64,000 nucleotides of DNA, taken from contig CACOLA010000001.1 in NCBI GenBank assembly GCA_902627935.1, positions 1-64,000 of the forward strand, given 5' to 3'. The notes under the pieces are model-generated. The model did no database searches and was not told the origin of the DNA. It saw nothing but the letters and a program-made list of their open reading frames with translations. Shown one piece after another: positions 9,614 through 17,343 of this stretch (position 1 is its first letter; the number at the start of each line of letters is the position of its first letter). Source of the DNA: an uncultured Pelagibacteraceae bacterium (GTDB lineage Bacteria > Pseudomonadota > Alphaproteobacteria > Pelagibacterales > Pelagibacteraceae). The position numbers and the translations under genes are program-made.

Positions 9614-9945
9614 TGAATCCTATCATTAAATTAAGTGATAATGCAGCTTTAAGGATTAAAGAAATAATGTCTAACGCTGAAAAAAATGCGATAGGTGTAA
9701 GAGTTTCTGTAAAATCAGGTGGTTGTGCAGGCATGTCATATGTAATGGAATATTTAAAAGAGGTTAATCCTAATGACGAATTGATAGAAGATAAAGGGGT
9801 GAAGGTTTATATAGATTCGGGTGCAGTTATGTATCTCTTAGGAACTGAAATGGACTATAAAAAAGAGGATTTTTCATCCTCATTTATCTTTAATAATCCC
9901 AATGAAACCGAGCGTTGTGGCTGCGGTGAATCTTTTAAAGTTTAA
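9613..9945 (+). CDS. sufA: A-type Fe-S carrier (SufA/IscA/HesB family)
   Basis: Delivers clusters or iron to target apoproteins. The three conserved cysteines occur as C39 in SGGCAGMSY and the C-terminal C-G-C pair in ERCGCGESF, typical of HesB-like carriers. Length 110 residues. The TAATG junction with sufT (overlap of one base) and the end of same-strand close packing at 9945 make it the last gene of the iscR-suf operon. Whether to call it sufA, iscA or erpA cannot be settled from sequence alone. Confidence 0.92.
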   Translation: MNPIIKLSDNAALRIKEIMSNAEKNAIGVRVSVKSGGCAGMSYVMEYLKEVNPNDELIEDKGVKVYIDSGAVMYLLGTEMDYKKEDFSSSFIFNNPNETERCGCGESFKV

Positions 9946-9967
9946 TCCCATTTTGAACATATCAGGA

Positions 9968-9996
9968 TTGCAATAAACGCATAGATAATGTATATT
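9968..9996 (+). promoter_or_regulatory. Possible promoter of the 56-residue ORF
   Basis: TTGCAA at 9968-9973 and TATATT at 9991-9996 have a 17-bp spacer. The predicted start of transcription, near 10003, coincides with the ATG, so a leaderless mRNA is possible. Support is hexamer similarity in an AT-rich spacer, which is weak. Confidence 0.3.
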
Positions 9997-10002
9997 TTAA
10001 TT

Positions 10003-10173
10003 ATGAACGTTTTTGAATTTAGAAATTTGCTCAAGAGTGAAGATAAAAAGGAGAAAAGAAAAAGTTTTCTTAGATCTCTAATTAAATCTGTTGATACTGG
10101 AGCAAATGGAACACAAGACTACATTGTTAAAAAGGGTCCTGGCAAAAACAAAATTGCTACAACTAGACAGTAA
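10003..10173 (+). CDS. Small basic protein of unknown function
   Basis: A 56-residue protein starting MNVFEFRNLL, without a signal peptide or membrane segment. It is rich in Lys/Arg (KKEKRKSFLRSLIK) and ends GPGKNKIATTRQ. I do not recognise the family. An in-frame ATG at 9988 would add five hydrophobic residues, but no Shine-Dalgarno precedes either start. It lies between the suf operon and the convergent glnA, 3 bp from the glnA stop. Coding nature rests on codon composition and placement only. Confidence 0.5.
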   Translation: MNVFEFRNLLKSEDKKEKRKSFLRSLIKSVDTGANGTQDYIVKKGPGKNKIATTRQ

Positions 10174-10176
10174 AAA

Positions 10177-11583
10177 TTAACAACTGTAATACATCTCAAA
10201 CTCTATCGGATGAGGTGTGTGTTCAAAGTTATGAATTTCTTCAAATTTTAATGCTATGTAAGCATCTATTTGATCATCAGTAAAAACATTGCCTTGTTTC
10301 AAGAAATCTCTATCTTTATCAAGACTTTCCATAGCTTCTCTTAATGAACCACAAACAGTAGGAATTTTTTTAACTTCCTCTTCAGATAAAGCATAAAGAT
10401 CTTTATCAAATGATTTACCTGGATCTATTTTATTTTTAATTCCATCTAAACCTGCCATTAACATCGCAGCAAAAGTTAAATATGGATTACCTGCAGCATC
10501 ACCAAATCTAATTTCACATCTAGCTGCTTTTTTACTTAATGTAATTGGAATTCTGCATGATGCAGATCTATTTCTAGCTGAGTAAGCTAATAAAACTGGA
10601 GCTTCAAACCCAGGAATTAGTCTTTTATAACTGTTAGTTGTAGCATTTGAAAAAGCGTTTATCGCTTTAGCATGTTTTAAAATTCCACCTATGTAATATA
10701 AAGCTGTATCGGATAAACCTGCATACTTATCACCAGAGAATAATGCAGTATCACCTTTCCAAATTGATTGGTGGACGTGCATCCCCGAACCATTGTCACC
10801 TTTAACAGGCTTAGGCATAAAAGTTGCTGTTTTACCAAATGAGTGAGAAACCATATGAACTGCGTATTTATAAAGTTGTAAATTATCCGCTTGATCCACA
10901 AGAGTACCAAAATACATTCCAAGTTCATGTTGACTTGGAGCAACTTCATGGTGATGCTTTTCAACTTTTATCCCCATCTCTTTCATTGCTTTCAAATACT
11001 CACTTCTCATATCTTGCTCACTATCAACTGGGGGAACAGGGAAATAACCACCTTTAACTCCAGGTCTGTGACCCATGTTACCATTTTCATATTCTCTACC
11101 AGAATTATAAGGACCTTCTTTGCTATCTATTTTAAATCCAGTCTCATTCATATCATTCTTAAATCTAACATCATCAAATACGAAAAACTCTGCCTCTGGT
11201 CCAAAATATGCTTTATCACCAATACCTGAACTTTGTAAGTATGCCTCAGCTTTTTTTGCTGTACTTCTAGGATCTCTTTCATAAGGATCTTTTTTTATTG
11301 CATCAAGAACATCACAAAAAAGGTTTAAAGTATTATGAGATGTAAATGGATCTACAATTGCTCTTGATGTATCTGGTTTTAGGATCATGTCTGACTCATT
11401 TATTGCTTTCCATCCGGCAATAGAAGATCCATCAAAAAATATTCCTTCATTCAACATTTCATCATCCACCATTTTGGCATCCATTGTTACATGTTGAAGC
11501 TTGCCTCTTGGGTCAGTAAATCTTAAATCTACATATTCAATCTCTTTATCTTTCAAAGTTTTTAACACTTCATTTGAGCTCAT
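10177..11583 (-). CDS. glnA: Glutamine synthetase type I
   Basis: Makes glutamine from glutamate, ammonium and ATP; central for nitrogen assimilation. The ATG at 11583 is preceded by AGGAGAG and gives 468 residues, the GSI norm; the longer frame to 11658 is excluded because its upstream 25 residues resemble no GS. Visible motifs include FDGSSIAGW, metal ligands in [27 protein letters not shown], and NRSASCRIP. The adenylylation-site pattern DLYALSEEE keeps the tyrosine near residue 395, so covalent control by GlnE is possible. No glnB lies next to it. The roughly 140-bp leader contains an inverted repeat. Confidence 0.96.
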   Translation of the reverse strand: MSSNEVLKTLKDKEIEYVDLRFTDPRGKLQHVTMDAKMVDDEMLNEGIFFDGSSIAGWKAINESDMILKPDTSRAIVDPFTSHNTLNLFCDVLDAIKKDPYERDPRSTAKKAEAYLQSSGIGDKAYFGPEAEFFVFDDVRFKNDMNETGFKIDSKEGPYNSGREYENGNMGHRPGVKGGYFPVPPVDSEQDMRSEYLKAMKEMGIKVEKHHHEVAPSQHELGMYFGTLVDQADNLQLYKYAVHMVSHSFGKTATFMPKPVKGDNGSGMHVHQSIWKGDTALFSGDKYAGLSDTALYYIGGILKHAKAINAFSNATTNSYKRLIPGFEAPVLLAYSARNRSASCRIPITLSKKAARCEIRFGDAAGNPYLTFAAMLMAGLDGIKNKIDPGKSFDKDLYALSEEEVKKIPTVCGSLREAMESLDKDRDFLKQGNVFTDDQIDAYIALKFEEIHNFEHTPHPIEFEMYYSC

Positions 11584-11651
11584 AATCTCTCCTATATATT
11601 CTGATCGTTGTAATAACAAAAAAAGACTGATAAAGAATGTTCTTTTAATTG

Positions 11652-11693
11652 ATATCACCTATGCATTTTTTACATAAGTTTAATAGGTAATAT
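11652..11693 (-). promoter_or_regulatory. Inverted repeat in the glnA leader
   Basis: Arms at 11652-11662 and 11683-11693 are complementary over 11 positions; the only non-Watson-Crick position becomes a G-U pair in the glnA-sense RNA. The loop is 20 nt. The structure lies about 70 nt upstream of the glnA start and could be an RNA hairpin or a regulator-binding dyad. Function not established. Confidence 0.4.
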
Positions 11694-11723
11694 GAAAAAT
11701 AACTAACAATTAAAAGTTGAATA

Positions 11724-12203
11724 ATGAGTTTATTAAGTAAAGAGCCTGTTAAGAGAGTTGAAAAAATCATCCAAAATTATGATAAATCTCAAAATATAAT
11801 TGTTTTAGAGAACTCAGCACGAACAGCGCTTGAGGCTGCTTCGTCTTTAGGTTGTGAGGTAGGAGCAATTGTAAAAAGTTTACTCTTTAAAACTGATAAT
11901 AATTTTACTTTATGCTTAGTTGCTGGTGATAAAATGGCTTCTTTAAAAAGTATAAAAAAGGTACTTAAAGTAAAGAGTGCATCTATGGCTTCTGCTGAAG
12001 ATGTAAAAAATGTAACAGGCTTTACTATTGGAGGTGTTTCACCTGTTGGACATTTCAAAGATATTGAAATTTTAATAGACAAATCATTAAATAGATTTAG
12101 TTCGTTATTTGCTGCTGCAGGCCATCCAAACTGCGTATTTAAAATAGATTTCATAAATCTACAAAAAATTACAAATGGTTATACTGAAGAGATTTCCGAA
12201 TGA
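11724..12203 (+). CDS. YbaK/ProX-type aminoacyl-tRNA deacylase
   Basis: Trans-editing protein that likely hydrolyses mischarged tRNA (Cys-tRNA-Pro or Ala-tRNA-Pro in characterised relatives). The 159-residue protein is a single YbaK/EbsC domain, with AAxxLGCEVGAIVKSLLFK near residues 35-55, the KSIKKVL helix and the characteristic GFTIGGVSPVGH near residue 97. The exact substrate cannot be deduced. It is divergent from glnA and overlaps the downstream transporter gene by 4 bp (ATGA), suggesting co-translation although a functional link is not apparent. Confidence 0.87.
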   Translation: MSLLSKEPVKRVEKIIQNYDKSQNIIVLENSARTALEAASSLGCEVGAIVKSLLFKTDNNFTLCLVAGDKMASLKSIKKVLKVKSASMASAEDVKNVTGFTIGGVSPVGHFKDIEILIDKSLNRFSSLFAAAGHPNCVFKIDFINLQKITNGYTEEISE

Positions 12204-13072
12204 GAAAACCTAAAATTGTAGATTATCTTTTATTAGTTTTGCTTGCATTAATTTGGGCATCTGCTTTTTTCAATATAAAGATTGCAACATATTCATTTGG
12301 CCCAGTTACAATCGCATTTCTAAGAGTTTTTTTTGGTGCGTTTCCAGTTTTATTACTTTGTTATTATAAAAATATTAAAATAGAAGCTTTCTCGAAAGAT
12401 TGGCACTGGTTTGCTTTGATAGGATTTATTAATTTAGTTGCTCCCTTTTTTTTAATAGCTTATGGCGTTCAATCTGTTCAAAGTAACTTAGCTGCAATAC
12501 TTATGTCTACTACGCCTTTAAGTTCAACTGTTCTTGGTCATTTTTACACAAAAAATGAAAAATTTAACTTTATTAAAACGTTCGGAATTCTAATTGGCTT
12601 TTCAGGAATATTATATTTATTTTCAGATAATCTTTTAATTGATGAAAATAATCTTTTATCAGCTTTACTTATTCTTCTTGGTTCTACCTGTTATGTGATA
12701 GGAGGTGTTTTAACCTTAAAAATTAGTAAAAAAAAAAATGAAAATGTAACAGGTTCTATTTTAATTTGGTCTGTTATTATTTTACTTCCACTTGTAATTT
12801 TCATAGAGGAACCGTGGAATTTTACTCCCAGATTAGATTCAACGATATCTGTTATTTATCTCGGTTTAGTTTCAACTGGAATTGCTTGGTTATTGAGATT
12901 TAGGATATTGGTGACTAATGGTTTAATCTTTCAATCACAAGTTTCTTATTTAATTCCAATTTTTGGAACACTCTTAAGTTATATTTTCTTAAAAGAATTA
13001 ATTACGATGAAAGTATTAATTTCATTAATTGCAGTTGTAATTGGAATTTATTTTGTAAAAAAAGCTGAATAA
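12200..13072 (+). CDS. DMT-family permease (two EamA domains)
   Basis: Inner-membrane transporter of the drug/metabolite superfamily, 290 residues with about ten hydrophobic segments arranged as two EamA repeats. The first repeat opens LLLVLLALIWASAFFNIKIA, and the second contains GLVSTGIAWLLRFRIL followed by SYLIPIFGTLLSYIFLKE, the common EamA ending. Such proteins usually export amino acids or metabolites, but the substrate is unknown. It overlaps the YbaK-like gene and meets the convergent glycosyltransferase gene with no gap. Confidence 0.87.
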   Translation: MRKPKIVDYLLLVLLALIWASAFFNIKIATYSFGPVTIAFLRVFFGAFPVLLLCYYKNIKIEAFSKDWHWFALIGFINLVAPFFLIAYGVQSVQSNLAAILMSTTPLSSTVLGHFYTKNEKFNFIKTFGILIGFSGILYLFSDNLLIDENNLLSALLILLGSTCYVIGGVLTLKISKKKNENVTGSILIWSVIILLPLVIFIEEPWNFTPRLDSTISVIYLGLVSTGIAWLLRFRILVTNGLIFQSQVSYLIPIFGTLLSYIFLKELITMKVLISLIAVVIGIYFVKKAE

Positions 13073-13969
13073 TTAATTCCTAAAATCTGATGGTTTATTC
13101 AACATTGAATGATAAATACCTAAAAATCTATGTTTATACTTATTTTTTAAAATTTTGTTAAAAGTTATTGAGTAAAATACTGTCTTAATAAAAGATTTTA
13201 TGAATTTTCCTATTAGTTTATAACAAGCAAATAAATAATTATTATGTTTTTTATAAAAATAAAAGCTTGACCACATCCAGTGCCACTCCCTAAGTAAATC
13301 TGTATTAATTTTATCGTTTAAATTTTTTCCTAAAGAACTTTTAAACCCCAAGTGATGAATTTTTAAATCTTTACACGTAAAAATATTTCCACCACGTTTA
13401 ATCACATATTTACAAAGATCTATTTCTTCAAAATACAAAAAATAATTTTCATCAAAAATTTTATTTTGCTTAAATTTCCTTAAATTAATTAACATTGAGC
13501 AACCTGTTACCCATTCAACTTTTGTTAATGTTTTTATATTATTTTTCATAAATTTATCTTTAAAATTTTGATTTTCATTTTTATTAAAAAATCCCGCAGG
13601 CATATAAATTTTATCTTTGAGATACTGACAACCAATTATATGAAAGTTAGTTTTATTTCTTAATAAAATTGAAATATTTTTAAAAAGATATTTATCACAT
13701 AAAATATCTGGGTTAAGAATTAATACGTATTTAGTTTTAATTTTTTTTAAACCAAAGTTGTTTCCACCTCCATACCCAAGGTTTTTTCCACTGCAAATAT
13801 ATTTTGTATTTTTATACTTTCTTATACTTTTAGCGTGTTCAAATTTATTTGAATTTTCTACTATTAATATTTTTACTTTTTTATTAATTGATTTGATACA
13901 ATTTGTTAAAATATTTTTATCAGTTTTGTAAGTTACAATTAAAACTGTAAGTTCGTCTAAATTTTTCAT
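13073..13969 (-). CDS. Family 2 glycosyltransferase
   Basis: GT-A fold glycosyltransferase, about 298 residues. It opens with LTVLIVTYKT, has GKNLGYGGGNNFGL near residue 82, the DxD-like ILNPDIL near residue 104, and the EWVTGCSMLINLRKF / YFEEIDLC motifs near 175-205 found in rhamnosyl- and similar transferases of surface polysaccharide synthesis. The nucleotide-sugar donor is not deducible. The ATG at 13969 is used because the codon before it is TTG. It begins immediately after the homocysteine methyltransferase stop codon, so it may be co-transcribed from the riboswitch promoter, an unexpected pairing. Confidence 0.85.
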   Translation of the reverse strand: MKNLDELTVLIVTYKTDKNILTNCIKSINKKVKILIVENSNKFEHAKSIRKYKNTKYICSGKNLGYGGGNNFGLKKIKTKYVLILNPDILCDKYLFKNISILLRNKTNFHIIGCQYLKDKIYMPAGFFNKNENQNFKDKFMKNNIKTLTKVEWVTGCSMLINLRKFKQNKIFDENYFLYFEEIDLCKYVIKRGGNIFTCKDLKIHHLGFKSSLGKNLNDKINTDLLREWHWMWSSFYFYKKHNNYLFACYKLIGKFIKSFIKTVFYSITFNKILKNKYKHRFLGIYHSMLNKPSDFRN

Positions 13970-13972
13970 CAA

Positions 13973-14878
13973 CTATTTTATTTTAGCAATTTCTCTTATA
14001 TGTGCTGGACTTGTTTCACAACATCCTCCTAAAATAGATGCTCCATTTTTTTTAAATTTTCTTACAATTTTAGCAATATTCTCAGGGGTAAGATCTTTTC
14101 TTTTACCTAAAACTTCTACAGGGTTTCCAGTTTTACTTTTCAAGTAATTTTCATTGTAGCTAGGATGTGGCTTAGTAGTTATAAATCCGTTTAATTTAAA
14201 ACCAAATGGAACTCCTAAACTTTTCATCTCATCTAAGTTTAATTCAAAATTTTCAGGTGAGACACAAGATAAAAGAACTCCTAATAGTTTATCATCAATT
14301 ATATTCTTTAAGTCAGTTATTTTATCGCCTCCAGGCATAGTAGTACCTTCTGAAATATGAATTCCAATTAAATATGGTTTTTTAAATTCTTTTATTGCAT
14401 CTATTCCACATTTAAATTCTTTAATACTGCTTAATACATCAAAATAAAAAAAATCAATATATGGATTTAATATACTTGCTTGTTCATAAAAATTTCTAGT
14501 AATTTCGTCACTGTTTCTATTATCAGCTTCGTAAGTTAAATTTTGAGGAGGTAGTCCACCTGCTATCAAAATGTGTGGATATTTTTCTTTTACTTTTTTT
14601 GCTATTTCACCAGCTTTTTTATTAAGGTATTCAAATTTGTCCTCTACATTATTATCTTTCAATCTTTTTTTTCTAGTTGCGAACGTAGTGGTTACAATAA
14701 CCTCAGCGCCTGCTTTTATATAATCTAAGTGAGTATTTAATAATAGATCATGATATTTTTTATCTAACAAGGCATTTGCGCTCCATAAAGTGCCATTTAC
14801 CTCCAATCCTCTGGCTAAAAGTTCTTGACCCATTCCACCATCTAATATTCTAGTTTTTTTAAAAAAATCTAAATTCAT
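13973..14878 (-). CDS. Homocysteine S-methyltransferase (MmuM/BHMT family)
   Basis: Transfers a methyl group to homocysteine to form methionine; donors in the family are betaine or S-methylmethionine. It has 301 residues, the opening LDGGMGQELLARG at residues 12-24, and all three zinc cysteines: one in LLSCVSPEN near residue 205 and the adjacent pair in GGCCETSPAHI near residue 290. It lacks a cobalamin domain. SAR11 relatives are described as using betaine (bhmT), but the donor here is an inference. Regulation is by the SAM-II/V-type leader immediately upstream, consistent with feedback by SAM. Confidence 0.88.
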   Translation of the reverse strand: MNLDFFKKTRILDGGMGQELLARGLEVNGTLWSANALLDKKYHDLLLNTHLDYIKAGAEVIVTTTFATRKKRLKDNNVEDKFEYLNKKAGEIAKKVKEKYPHILIAGGLPPQNLTYEADNRNSDEITRNFYEQASILNPYIDFFYFDVLSSIKEFKCGIDAIKEFKKPYLIGIHISEGTTMPGGDKITDLKNIIDDKLLGVLLSCVSPENFELNLDEMKSLGVPFGFKLNGFITTKPHPSYNENYLKSKTGNPVEVLGKRKDLTPENIAKIVRKFKKNGASILGGCCETSPAHIREIAKIK

Positions 14879-14889
14879 TTTTTATCATC

Positions 14890-14981
14890 AATTTATTGAT
14901 CATCCAGGAATTTCCATTTTAGCAGTAAATGCCCGCAATAGGATCAAATCGGCAAATTATTTATATAATGATCAATAAATT
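14890..14981 (-). repeat. 14-bp inverted repeat enclosing the SAM aptamer
   Basis: AATTTATTGATCAT at 14890-14903 and its exact complement ATGATCAATAAATT at 14968-14981 flank the aptamer. The copy nearer the gene ends 11 nt before the ATG at 14878. In RNA the two arms could form a long stem around the riboswitch, placing the ribosome-binding region in structure, so it is a candidate expression platform. Confidence 0.65.
14912..14956 (-). promoter_or_regulatory. SAM-II/SAM-V-type riboswitch aptamer
   Basis: On the minus strand a short stem TGCC (14951-14954) / GGCA (14930-14933) encloses a loop containing GATTT and ATTGC. It is followed by a TTTACTGCTAAAATGGA segment whose GGA (14913-14915) can pair with TCC (14941-14943) in the loop, making an H-type pseudoknot. 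The order GATTT..., ATTGC, then GCTAAAA-x-GG is the conserved core I recall for SAM-II; SAM-V shares a similar core. The downstream gene makes methionine, fitting SAM feedback. Confidence 0.75.
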
Positions 14982-15044
14982 TGTAAACTATTTTTTATAC
15001 TTTAAATCTAAACTAAATCTAAGAATGAATTTTACGAAAAATTG

Positions 15045-15395
15045 TTAATTTTTTTGATCATTATCTACAACAAGACATATTTCAGATTTTGTTAAAAACC
15101 TTTTTCCAGTACCATTGTCCAAAGAAAACATTCCACCAATACCTTTAACAGCATCAATGGTTAAATCCGTGTGTTTCCATTTTTCATATTGGTCATCATT
15201 CATGTAAAAAGGCACTCCACCGATTTCTCCAAGTTTCACATCGCTTGAGCCAACCATATACTCATTTCTTGGATAACACATTGGTGCGCTACCATCACAA
15301 CATCCACCAGACTGGTGAAATAATAGTTCATCACCATGCTGAGCTTTAAGCTCTTCAATTAATTTTAATGCTGATTTTGTTGCTTTTACTTTCAT
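15045..15395 (-). CDS. DUF779 family protein, aldehyde dehydrogenase partner
   Basis: A 116-residue protein of the DUF779 family, with the cysteine-rich FHQSGGCCDGSAPMCYP motif near residue 28 and the closing GMFSLDNGTGKRFL. Members are regularly encoded beside AldB/ExaC-type aldehyde dehydrogenases; the role is unknown, perhaps metal or thiol related. The start at 15395 (MKVKATKS) is chosen because the upstream frame MAREESRA comes from an inverted repeat that looks like a terminator. That hairpin separates it from the aldehyde dehydrogenase and could reduce its expression relative to the enzyme. Confidence 0.85.
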   Translation of the reverse strand: MKVKATKSALKLIEELKAQHGDELLFHQSGGCCDGSAPMCYPRNEYMVGSSDVKLGEIGGVPFYMNDDQYEKWKHTDLTIDAVKGIGGMFSLDNGTGKRFLTKSEICLVVDNDQKN

Positions 15396-15402
15396 AAAAA
15401 AT

Positions 15403-15428
15403 ATGGCCCGTGATTCTTCACGGGCCAT
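15403..15428 (-). terminator. Hairpin with U-tract between aldehyde dehydrogenase and DUF779 genes
   Basis: A perfect 11-bp stem (15403-15413 with 15418-15428) and a 4-nt loop, followed on the minus strand by ATATTTTTTAT. It has the form of a Rho-independent terminator or attenuator placed about 18 bp after the dehydrogenase stop and 8 bp before the DUF779 ATG. Confidence 0.75.
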
Positions 15429-15445
15429 TATATATAAGATTATTT

Positions 15446-17185
15446 TTAAAAGAAGCCTAATTTCTTTTCACTGTAAGACACGTGAAGATTTTTCACTTGT
15501 CTGTAGTGGTTTAGCATCATTTTATGTGTTTCTCTTCCGATACCAGATTGTTTGTATCCACCGAATGCAGCATGTGCAGGATAAGCGTGATAACAGTTAG
15601 TCCATACTCTACCAGCTTGTATTTCTCTACCCATTCTGTAAGCGATATTTCCATTTCTAGTCCAAACACCAGCACCTAATCCATAAAGAGTATCATTGGC
15701 AATTTCTAATGCCTCTGCCTCATCTTTAAACTTAGTTACTGATACAACTGGTCCAAAAATTTCTTCTTGGAAGATACGCATTGAATTATTTCCCTCAAAA
15801 ATAGTTGGTTCAATATAGTTTCCTTTCTCTAAACCACTATTGATTTTTGCAACATTTCCACCACATAGAACTTTGGCACCTTCTTTCTTACCTAAATCTA
15901 GGTAAGATTTTATTTTCTCCATTTGCTCTAATGATGCTTGTGCACCAATCATTGTTTCCATTTTTAAAGGATTGTCCTGTTTAACAGCTTTCGTTCTAGC
16001 AATAGCTTTTTCCATGAACTTATCATAGATAGACTCTTGAACTAATACTCTACTTGGACAAGTACAAACTTCACCTTGGTTTAAAGTGAACATTGCAAAA
16101 CCTTCAAGACATTTATCAAAGAAATCATCATCTTTAGCCATGACATCCTCGAAGAAAATGTTTGGAGATTTTCCACCTAATTCCAAAGTGATTGGTATTA
16201 AGTTTTGAGATGCATATTGCATAATCAATCTACCAGTTGTAGTTTCACCAGTAAAAGCAATCTTTTTGATTCTTTTAGATGATGCTAGTGGTTTACCAGC
16301 CTCCAAACCATAGCCACTTACAACGTTTACTACTCCTGGAGGTAATAAGTCCCCGATTAGTTCCATAAGTAACATAATTGATGCTGGTGTTTGCTCAGCT
16401 GGTTTTAGCACTACACAGTTACCTGCAGCTAAAGCTGGAGCAAGTTTCCAAGTTGCCATTAATAATGGAAAGTTCCATGGTATAATTTGTCCAACAACAC
16501 CTAGTGGTTCAGGAATGTGATAAGAATATTCACTATTACTAATTTCAGCAACTGAACCTTCTTCTGCTCTGATTACTCCAGCAAAATATCTCCAATGATC
16601 TATTACTAGTGGTAAATCAGCAGCCATACATTCTCTTATTGGCTTACCATTATCTAAACATTCAGCTGTTGCTAATACATTTAAATTTTTTTCAATTACA
16701 TCAGCAATTTTAAGAAGAATGTTTGATCTTTCCGTGATTGAAGTCTTGCCCCAAGTTGGGAAAGCTGCGTGAGCTGCATCTAATGCAGCATCTACGTCTT
16801 TTTCATTTGATCGTGCAATCGAACAGATTACTTCATTTGAAATTGGGGATGTATTGTCAAAATATTTTCCTGATTTTGGCTCTACAAACTTACCATTGAT
16901 ATAATTTCCATATTTTGCTTTAAACGGAAATTTTACTTTCAAATGAGAAGTATCTAATACAGATGACACTTTCATAGCTTCTGCACTCATTTTTTTTACT
17001 CCTCTTGTTTTTTTTGTTGATTTAAGTCTATTATTTTTTCTAGAAGTTTTAGAACGAATATTAGTCGCAGATTTTTTTGTCCTGACTTTTTTCTTCGTTT
17101 TAATTTTTTTTCTAGATTTTTTGACCAATTTAGACTTTTTTTTACTGGTCTTTTTTTTTGCTATTTTTTTTCTTTTAATAGCCAT
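15446..17185 (-). CDS. aldB: NAD-dependent aldehyde dehydrogenase (AldB/ExaC type) with lysine-rich N-terminal tail
   Basis: Oxidises short aliphatic aldehydes to acids. The core, from about residue 85, shows [24 protein letters not shown], the [14 protein letters not shown] glutamate motif and the catalytic cysteine in [11 protein letters not shown]; the AldB/ExaC type is supported by the adjacent DUF779 gene. Unusually, the open frame begins with about 65 residues made almost only of Lys, Arg, Ser, Thr, Ile, Val, Ala and Asn, with no acidic or aromatic residue. A second start at 16990 (MSAEAMKV) has a strong AGAGGAG site 8 nt upstream and gives a normal 514-residue enzyme. Which start is used, or whether both are, is open. 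Confidence 0.9.
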   Translation of the reverse strand: MAIKRKKIAKKKTSKKKSKLVKKSRKKIKTKKKVRTKKSATNIRSKTSRKNNRLKSTKKTRGVKKMSAEAMKVSSVLDTSHLKVKFPFKAKYGNYINGKFVEPKSGKYFDNTSPISNEVICSIARSNEKDVDAALDAAHAAFPTWGKTSITERSNILLKIADVIEKNLNVLATAECLDNGKPIRECMAADLPLVIDHWRYFAGVIRAEEGSVAEISNSEYSYHIPEPLGVVGQIIPWNFPLLMATWKLAPALAAGNCVVLKPAEQTPASIMLLMELIGDLLPPGVVNVVSGYGLEAGKPLASSKRIKKIAFTGETTTGRLIMQYASQNLIPITLELGGKSPNIFFEDVMAKDDDFFDKCLEGFAMFTLNQGEVCTCPSRVLVQESIYDKFMEKAIARTKAVKQDNPLKMETMIGAQASLEQMEKIKSYLDLGKKEGAKVLCGGNVAKINSGLEKGNYIEPTIFEGNNSMRIFQEEIFGPVVSVTKFKDEAEALEIANDTLYGLGAGVWTRNGNIAYRMGREIQAGRVWTNCYHAYPAHAAFGGYKQSGIGRETHKMMLNHYRQVKNLHVSYSEKKLGFF

Positions 17186-17258
17186 ATTTGATTAAACTAA
17201 GAAACTTGAATTGTGTCTATTCATAATAATTTTATTTTCTACCTCTAAGTGAATTAAT

Positions 17259-17270
17259 ACAACATGTTGT
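17259..17270. promoter_or_regulatory. Perfect 12-bp palindrome upstream of aldB
   Basis: ACAACATGTTGT lies 74 bp upstream of the long aldB start in a 158-bp spacer otherwise without notable structure apart from a loose GAGAA/TTCTC repeat just beyond it. It could be a regulator operator; no regulator is encoded next to it. Confidence 0.35.
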
Positions 17271-17343
17271 GGTTACTTGAGAAAATTTAATATTCTCTTA
17301 AATATTTCTAGTGATTATCTCAAAAGTTGGGAAAAACTTAAAA

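Noticed and set aside
10824-11229. Two overlapping plus-strand ORFs inside glnA
   Set aside because: They lie antisense to a highly conserved gene, have no family resemblance and no proper ribosome-binding site; they are frame shadows.
11584-11658. N-terminal extension of glnA by 25 residues
   Set aside because: The GTG-initiated extension has no GS similarity, while the ATG at 11583 has AGGAGAG just upstream and gives the standard length.
17279-17297. GAGAA/TTCTC inverted repeat as an aldB terminator or operator
   Set aside because: Only five base pairs with a long AT-rich loop, which is expected by chance.
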